Part shown: piece by piece, positions 51,518 to 54,658 of the stretch
How the letters are laid out: the number at the start of each line of letters is the position of its first letter
Numbering within the stretch: position 1 is the first letter of the stretch
From: Pirellulales bacterium
GTDB taxonomy: Bacteria > Planctomycetota > Planctomycetia > Pirellulales > Thermoguttaceae
DNA length: 54,658 nt
Assembly: GCA_016936015.1 (NCBI GenBank)
Contig: JAFGPV010000067.1
Location: forward strand, 1 to 54,658
Direction: 5' to 3'
Notes under the pieces: model-generated
Told to the model about the DNA's origin: nothing
Database searches by the model: none
What the model saw: only the letters and a program-made list of their open reading frames with translations
Program-made: the position numbers and the translations under genes

Positions 51518-51545
51518 TTGCAACCTCGCCAAACTCTAGTATACT
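51518..51545 (+). promoter_or_regulatory. Candidate sigma70-type promoter
   Basis: TTGCAA (51518-51523) and TATACT (51540-51545) with a 16-base spacer, about 120 bases before a short open frame. Confidence 0.4.
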
Positions 51546-51665
51546 ATACAAACGTATAATACTCGCTCATTGACAATTCAGTTTGCCAAATTCCCCCACT
51601 GCGTGGAAAATATGCGCACTCCGCGTTCCGGAACTCCAGTTCCGAAACGAAAAGGAGACAACCCC

Positions 51666-51875
51666 ATGAAAAAACGCGGAAAACTGCATTGTTGTTCCTC
51701 AACGCCCTCCCCAAAAGAATCAAGATGCCGCCTTTCCAGGGGGTTAAATCCTCAAGAAATTGCCCGTTCGCAACTCGCGTTGACCAAATCCATTCAGCAG
51801 TCCTTCAATCAGTGTAGATCAGTGGAGATTAGTGTTCCCTTACACTCCGGAGATAGGAACGCTGATTACCGCTAA
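51666..51875 (+). CDS. Short open frame of uncertain status
   Basis: ATG 51666 has a strong AAAAGGAG at 51650-51657, and its upstream leader contains a perfect palindrome and a candidate promoter. The 69-residue product starts MKKRGKLHCCSSTPSPKES. Its C-terminal third is translated repeat DNA, so if real it is probably a truncated remnant of a longer gene. I do not recognise a family. Treat as a weak call. Confidence 0.25.
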   Translation: MKKRGKLHCCSSTPSPKESRCRLSRGLNPQEIARSQLALTKSIQQSFNQCRSVEISVPLHSGDRNADYR

Positions 51876-51889
51876 TCCCCACTAATCGG
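51814..51889. repeat. Two partial copies of the 69-bp element facing each other
   Basis: GATCAGTGGAGATTAGTGTT is the right part of one copy (ending AGTGTTCC near 51838). GGAACGCTGATTACCGCTAA (from 51857) is the left part of another. They are related to the elements at 5812 and 5905. Confidence 0.65.
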
Positions 51890-52202
51890 AACCGTTCCCG
51901 CCGTAAATTGCCCGTTTGACTCTTCCGTTACCCAAAAAGATGCTCGAAAATGAAAGGCAACCCCTGGTTATGTAATGAGATATGGTAAGACCGCGAACAT
52001 CGAAATCGCAAAGTGCCTTCCACCCATCAAGGTGTTTTTTTCAATCCTTAGCGAACGGATTCATAGTCCGAAAAGTGAATCAGTTCAATCTCCACGTACA
52101 TCGTCGGCCAAAAATCACTCGCCATTCTTTTTTCTTTGCTACAATTTCTGTTACACTTGACAAGGTTACTGGTTTTTTTTCAACCACTGAGGAGTAGCTG
52201 TC

Positions 52203-53597
52203 GTGATGATTAATCGCCCAGGGATCTTGGCGTTGTTCTGTGTGCTTGGGGGAGTTCTCAGCACCGATCGCGGCGAGGCGGCCGAGCCGAAAATGAGTTA
52301 TCTGGACAACGGCGTCATCCGTCTGGGAGTGAACCTCGACGCCGGCGGGGCGATCGCGTATCTCTCGAAGTCGGGCGACGACCATAATCTGGTGAACAAC
52401 TGGGATTGGGGGCGGCAGATCCAGATGTCGCATTATTCCGGTCCCGTCCCCTTCCGCGTGCCCGGCAAAGAACCGTTTCCCCATTGGCAGGGCCTGGGAT
52501 GGAATCCGGTTCAGGCGGGCGACCACTTCAGGAATCCATCGAAGGTCGTCGCCCATCGGAACGACGGCCAATCTCTCTATGTCAAAAGCATTCCGATGCA
52601 ATACGCCCTCGACAACGTTCCAGCCGAGTGCACGTTCGAGTCCTGGATCAGCCTCGATGGAAAAACGGCCAAAATCCACAGCCGGATGGTCGTCGACCGC
52701 CCCGATAAAACGCAGTATCCGGCCAGGAACCAGGAACTGCCGGCGATCTACACGGTCGGCACGTTGTACCGGCTGATGAGTTACACCGGAGAAAAGCCCT
52801 TCAGCGGCGAGAGGATCAGCCGCATCGTTTTAAGCGAGGAGGAAAAGCGGAAAGGCGCCGTCTGGACAGGATCCTTTTTGGCCACCGAGGGCTGGGCGGC
52901 GCTGGTCGATGACCGCGACTGGGGGATTGGAATCGTCAAACCCCGCTGCTTCATGTTCTGCGGCGGCTTTGCCGGGGAGCCGGGCCAAGGAGGCGCCTTC
53001 GACGGACCGACGGGCTATCTCGGTCCCCTGGAGTTGGAAACCATCGATCACAACATCACCTATGCCTACGACTACATGCTCGTCGTCGGCACGCTCCAGG
53101 AAATCCGCCGTCTCGCTTACGATCGCGTCCAGCGTTTCTCGCCGCCGAATTATCGGTTTGCCGCGGATCGGCAACATGGATACTTACTTCATGCAACGGA
53201 CGCCGGTTGGCCGATCCGCGGAGCGCTGCACGTGCTCTTTGGGGGCGTGGATCCGCAATGGATCGGTCCTGCAGAATTTTGGCTCGCGAAAGACGCTCCC
53301 CTGCTCCGGATCGAAGCCGCGTGCCAAATGAAACAGCCGCAGGCCGAATGCTTCTGGAAACGCTACGACGACGACCGTTTCACTCCCGACAAATCCCTGA
53401 GCTTTCCCTTGGAACCGGACGGCGCGTACCACGTTTACACCATCGACCTTTCCGCGTCGAAGCAGTACCGCGGCGCGATCACCGGCCTCCGCGTCGATCC
53501 CACCCCCCAAGGTGCGAAAGGCGAATGGATCAAGATCAAATCGATCGCGCTGTGCCAGAAGACCGCATCGGGGACCAGCCCTGCGGAAAATCGCTAA
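52203..53597 (+). CDS. Exported protein of unknown function
   Basis: GTG 52203 lies eight bases after GAGGAG; ATG 52206 is the next codon and also possible. The product is 464 residues with a signal-peptide-like N-terminus (ILALFCVLGGVLS). The mature part is beta-rich and aromatic (YLDNGVIRLGVNLDAGGAIA, GWNPVQAGDHFRNPSKVV, ESWISLDGKTAKIHSRMV). This resembles the catalytic-type domain of galactose-mutarotase-fold or glycan-active proteins, and its C-terminus looks like a carbohydrate-binding beta-sandwich (GPAEFWLAKDAPLLRIEA). I cannot name a family. The context gives no operon partner. A function in carbohydrate use is only a guess. Confidence 0.75.
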   Translation: MMINRPGILALFCVLGGVLSTDRGEAAEPKMSYLDNGVIRLGVNLDAGGAIAYLSKSGDDHNLVNNWDWGRQIQMSHYSGPVPFRVPGKEPFPHWQGLGWNPVQAGDHFRNPSKVVAHRNDGQSLYVKSIPMQYALDNVPAECTFESWISLDGKTAKIHSRMVVDRPDKTQYPARNQELPAIYTVGTLYRLMSYTGEKPFSGERISRIVLSEEEKRKGAVWTGSFLATEGWAALVDDRDWGIGIVKPRCFMFCGGFAGEPGQGGAFDGPTGYLGPLELETIDHNITYAYDYMLVVGTLQEIRRLAYDRVQRFSPPNYRFAADRQHGYLLHATDAGWPIRGALHVLFGGVDPQWIGPAEFWLAKDAPLLRIEAACQMKQPQAECFWKRYDDDRFTPDKSLSFPLEPDGAYHVYTIDLSASKQYRGAITGLRVDPTPQGAKGEWIKIKSIALCQKTASGTSPAENR

Positions 53598-53758
53598 ATC
53601 TCAACGTACTTGGCCTTGGGGGCGATGGTGCCGAAGTTGGCATGGGTCTGCCCTTGCATCTGCCCGAGGGCGGCCGTCATGGGCTTGCCGTTCAGGTAGA
53701 GTATCAAAAAACCTCGATCGGCGGCAGGGGCTTTCTCGACAGTAAAGACCGTATCTCC
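53594..53758 (-). pseudogene. 3' remnant of a gene on the minus strand
   Basis: A 54-residue frame ends in TAG at 53594 and is preceded in frame by TAA. It encodes a compact protein-like stretch including FLILYLNGKPMTAALGQMQG and HANFGTIAPKAKYVEI, with no start codon. It looks like the C-terminal end of a lost gene and overlaps the stop of the exported protein gene. I do not recognise the family. The following 200 bases (53759-53958) hold nothing identifiable. Confidence 0.5.
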
Positions 53759-53958
53759 TTACTGCTATTAGTTTTCTTTCTCTCCCCTCCGTTGGGCGAT
53801 AGTTCTGCTACAAACGATATTATCGCGCTATTTTGTGCAAATTTCGCATCTTCATCAAGCAACAAGGTTTTTGAATTTTTTTGGATTGTCGATCAAGTTT
53901 ACAAGCTATGTTTTTATGAGATTTTTTATTCGATGAAATCCTGATTTTCCCCCCTATC

Positions 53959-54222
53959 ATGATCGACTCAGCGTTGGATGATCGCGTGTTCCACGCCTTG
54001 GAGCGAAACCCTTATATCTCCGATCGGAATCTTCGCTTCGAGACCCGTGCCGGTCGGGTCACGCTCCGCGGCCAAGTCGGCAGCTATTTCCAAAAGCAGA
54101 TGGCCCAAGAGGCGCTCCGTTACGTCGACGGCGTCAGCGAAATCGCCAACGAATTGGAAGTGACCTGGCACAGCAATCCGCGAGAATCCAAATCCTCCGT
54201 CGGCCTTGAAGCCATTGCTTAA
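53959..54222 (+). CDS. Single BON-domain protein
   Basis: ATG 53959; 87 residues. The BON pattern is complete: RVFHALERNPYISDRNLRFE, VTLRGQVGSYFQKQMAQEAL and VDGVSEIANELEV. BON domains bind lipids or membrane surfaces and occur in stress-response and envelope proteins. No signal peptide or other domain is present, so the protein is probably cytoplasmic. It has no obvious partner gene. Confidence 0.88.
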   Translation: MIDSALDDRVFHALERNPYISDRNLRFETRAGRVTLRGQVGSYFQKQMAQEALRYVDGVSEIANELEVTWHSNPRESKSSVGLEAIA

Positions 54223-54658
54223 AGACGGTCGCCGAGGGCCTTTTACCCAAACGGGACAAGGTCCTGGCCACCTGCCGATCCTCGCCGATAGCTCATCACA
54301 TGTTTGGTCTTCAAGTTTTCTCATTGGCCGGCTCACCTCCAATTGGTGCAGATTTAGTGTCATAGATTTGGGGATCTGTTTACGGCTTTCAGGTAATATT
54401 TTTCGATTCCTTGGCAGATTTTTTCGCATCTGCCGATTCCGGCTATACCTAAGATTGTCCATGATCACGAGGTCGTCGTTCCGTGCCTGTTTTTTGAATT
54501 GTTGCACAATGTGGGGTCTGATGAGCCGTGTTTTTCCGTGTATTCCGCGAGTTGTCAAACGCAAAAATTCGTGAGGTGCGCAAGGGGTGTGCTGAAACGG
54601 GTGTGTGGTACGGTGCAAAAAATAAAAACCATGACCTCTGGCGGCATGGCCGCCCCGA
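54223..54658. other. Right-edge region with possible decayed IS630-type transposase
   Basis: On the minus strand a frame within 53968-54618 contains HIVQQFKKQARNDDLVIMDN followed by LRYSRNRQMRKN, reminiscent of the DDE-domain block of IS630 transposases (VVMDNLxxH). The histidine and the downstream catalytic region are lost, so this is at most a relic. No other feature is evident. Confidence 0.25.

Larger units (their letters stand above)
51315..52202. other. Long gap with promoter-like sequence, hairpin, short ORF and partial repeats
   Basis: It holds a promoter-like sequence (51518-51545), a palindrome CGGAACTCCAGTTCCG (51629-51644), a short open frame with a strong ribosome site (51666) and two partial 69-bp-type repeats (51814-51889). 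No established gene is visible. Near 52189 GAGGAG serves the next gene. Confidence 0.5.

Overview
The window reads as a chromosomal segment of a GC-rich planctomycete, probably of the Pirellulales/Thermoguttaceae type and possibly from a metagenome assembly. The evidence is lineage-typical families: a DUF1559 pseudopilin-like protein with a partner lipoprotein, two autotransporter-like beta-repeat proteins ending in PEP-CTERM signals, a giant exported protein with an N-terminal FEPLEDRRLLS motif, small membrane proteins beginning near NPY, and an McsA/McsB pair. Species cannot be named from the sequence alone. I see no rRNA, tRNA or CRISPR array.

Layout. 1-5.2 kb: two PEP-CTERM surface proteins, a DUF1559 protein and a small lipoprotein. 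5.2-6.1 kb: repeat-rich gap. 6.1-11.4 kb: a ~1760-residue exported protein built from a tandem duplication of a Calx-beta-like domain, each copy interrupted by seven delta-60 repeats. 11.7-15 kb: DUF2752 membrane protein, lipoprotein, alpha/beta-hydrolase-like protein lacking the nucleophile serine, and a LysM protein. 15.9-19.1 kb: a large AsmA-like protein. 19.3-27.4 kb: a tightly packed minus-strand sugar-use operon (GH109-like protein, amidohydrolase, sugar isomerase, aldose-epimerase-like protein, FGGY kinase, sodium:solute symporter, 62-residue membrane protein) behind a good sigma70-type promoter. 27.6-35.1 kb: chorismate mutase (aroH), argH, an exported HEAT-repeat protein carrying a receiver-like domain, a sigma54 activator without a receiver, and a TPR/SH3 protein. 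35.3-37.5 kb: a decayed GH172-like gene and an AT-richer pair (YhcG-type nuclease, SUKH protein). 37.6-41.2 kb: pyrC, pyrB and a diguanylate cyclase. 41.2-48.2 kb: trpE followed by a GldG-like lipoprotein and an ABC-2 exporter. 48.4-50.9 kb: mcsA-mcsB and a DUF433/DUF5615 toxin-antitoxin-like pair. 50.9-54.7 kb: small membrane protein, exported protein of unknown function, gene relics and a BON protein.

The genes fall into three themes: cell-surface or exported matrix proteins; carbohydrate uptake and catabolism; and housekeeping biosynthesis (pyrimidine, arginine, aromatic amino acids) with protein quality control.

The most unusual non-genic property is the density and variety of short dispersed repeats: a MITE-like element, 69-bp elements with covarying ends, ATGACGA tandem arrays placed in operon gaps, TTGCAAATTG arrays, CAGGTTG palindromes and GTCGAG/GGTCGTTG arrays. 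One array appears to have been absorbed into the giant protein's reading frame, and another sits at the scar of the decayed GH172-like gene.
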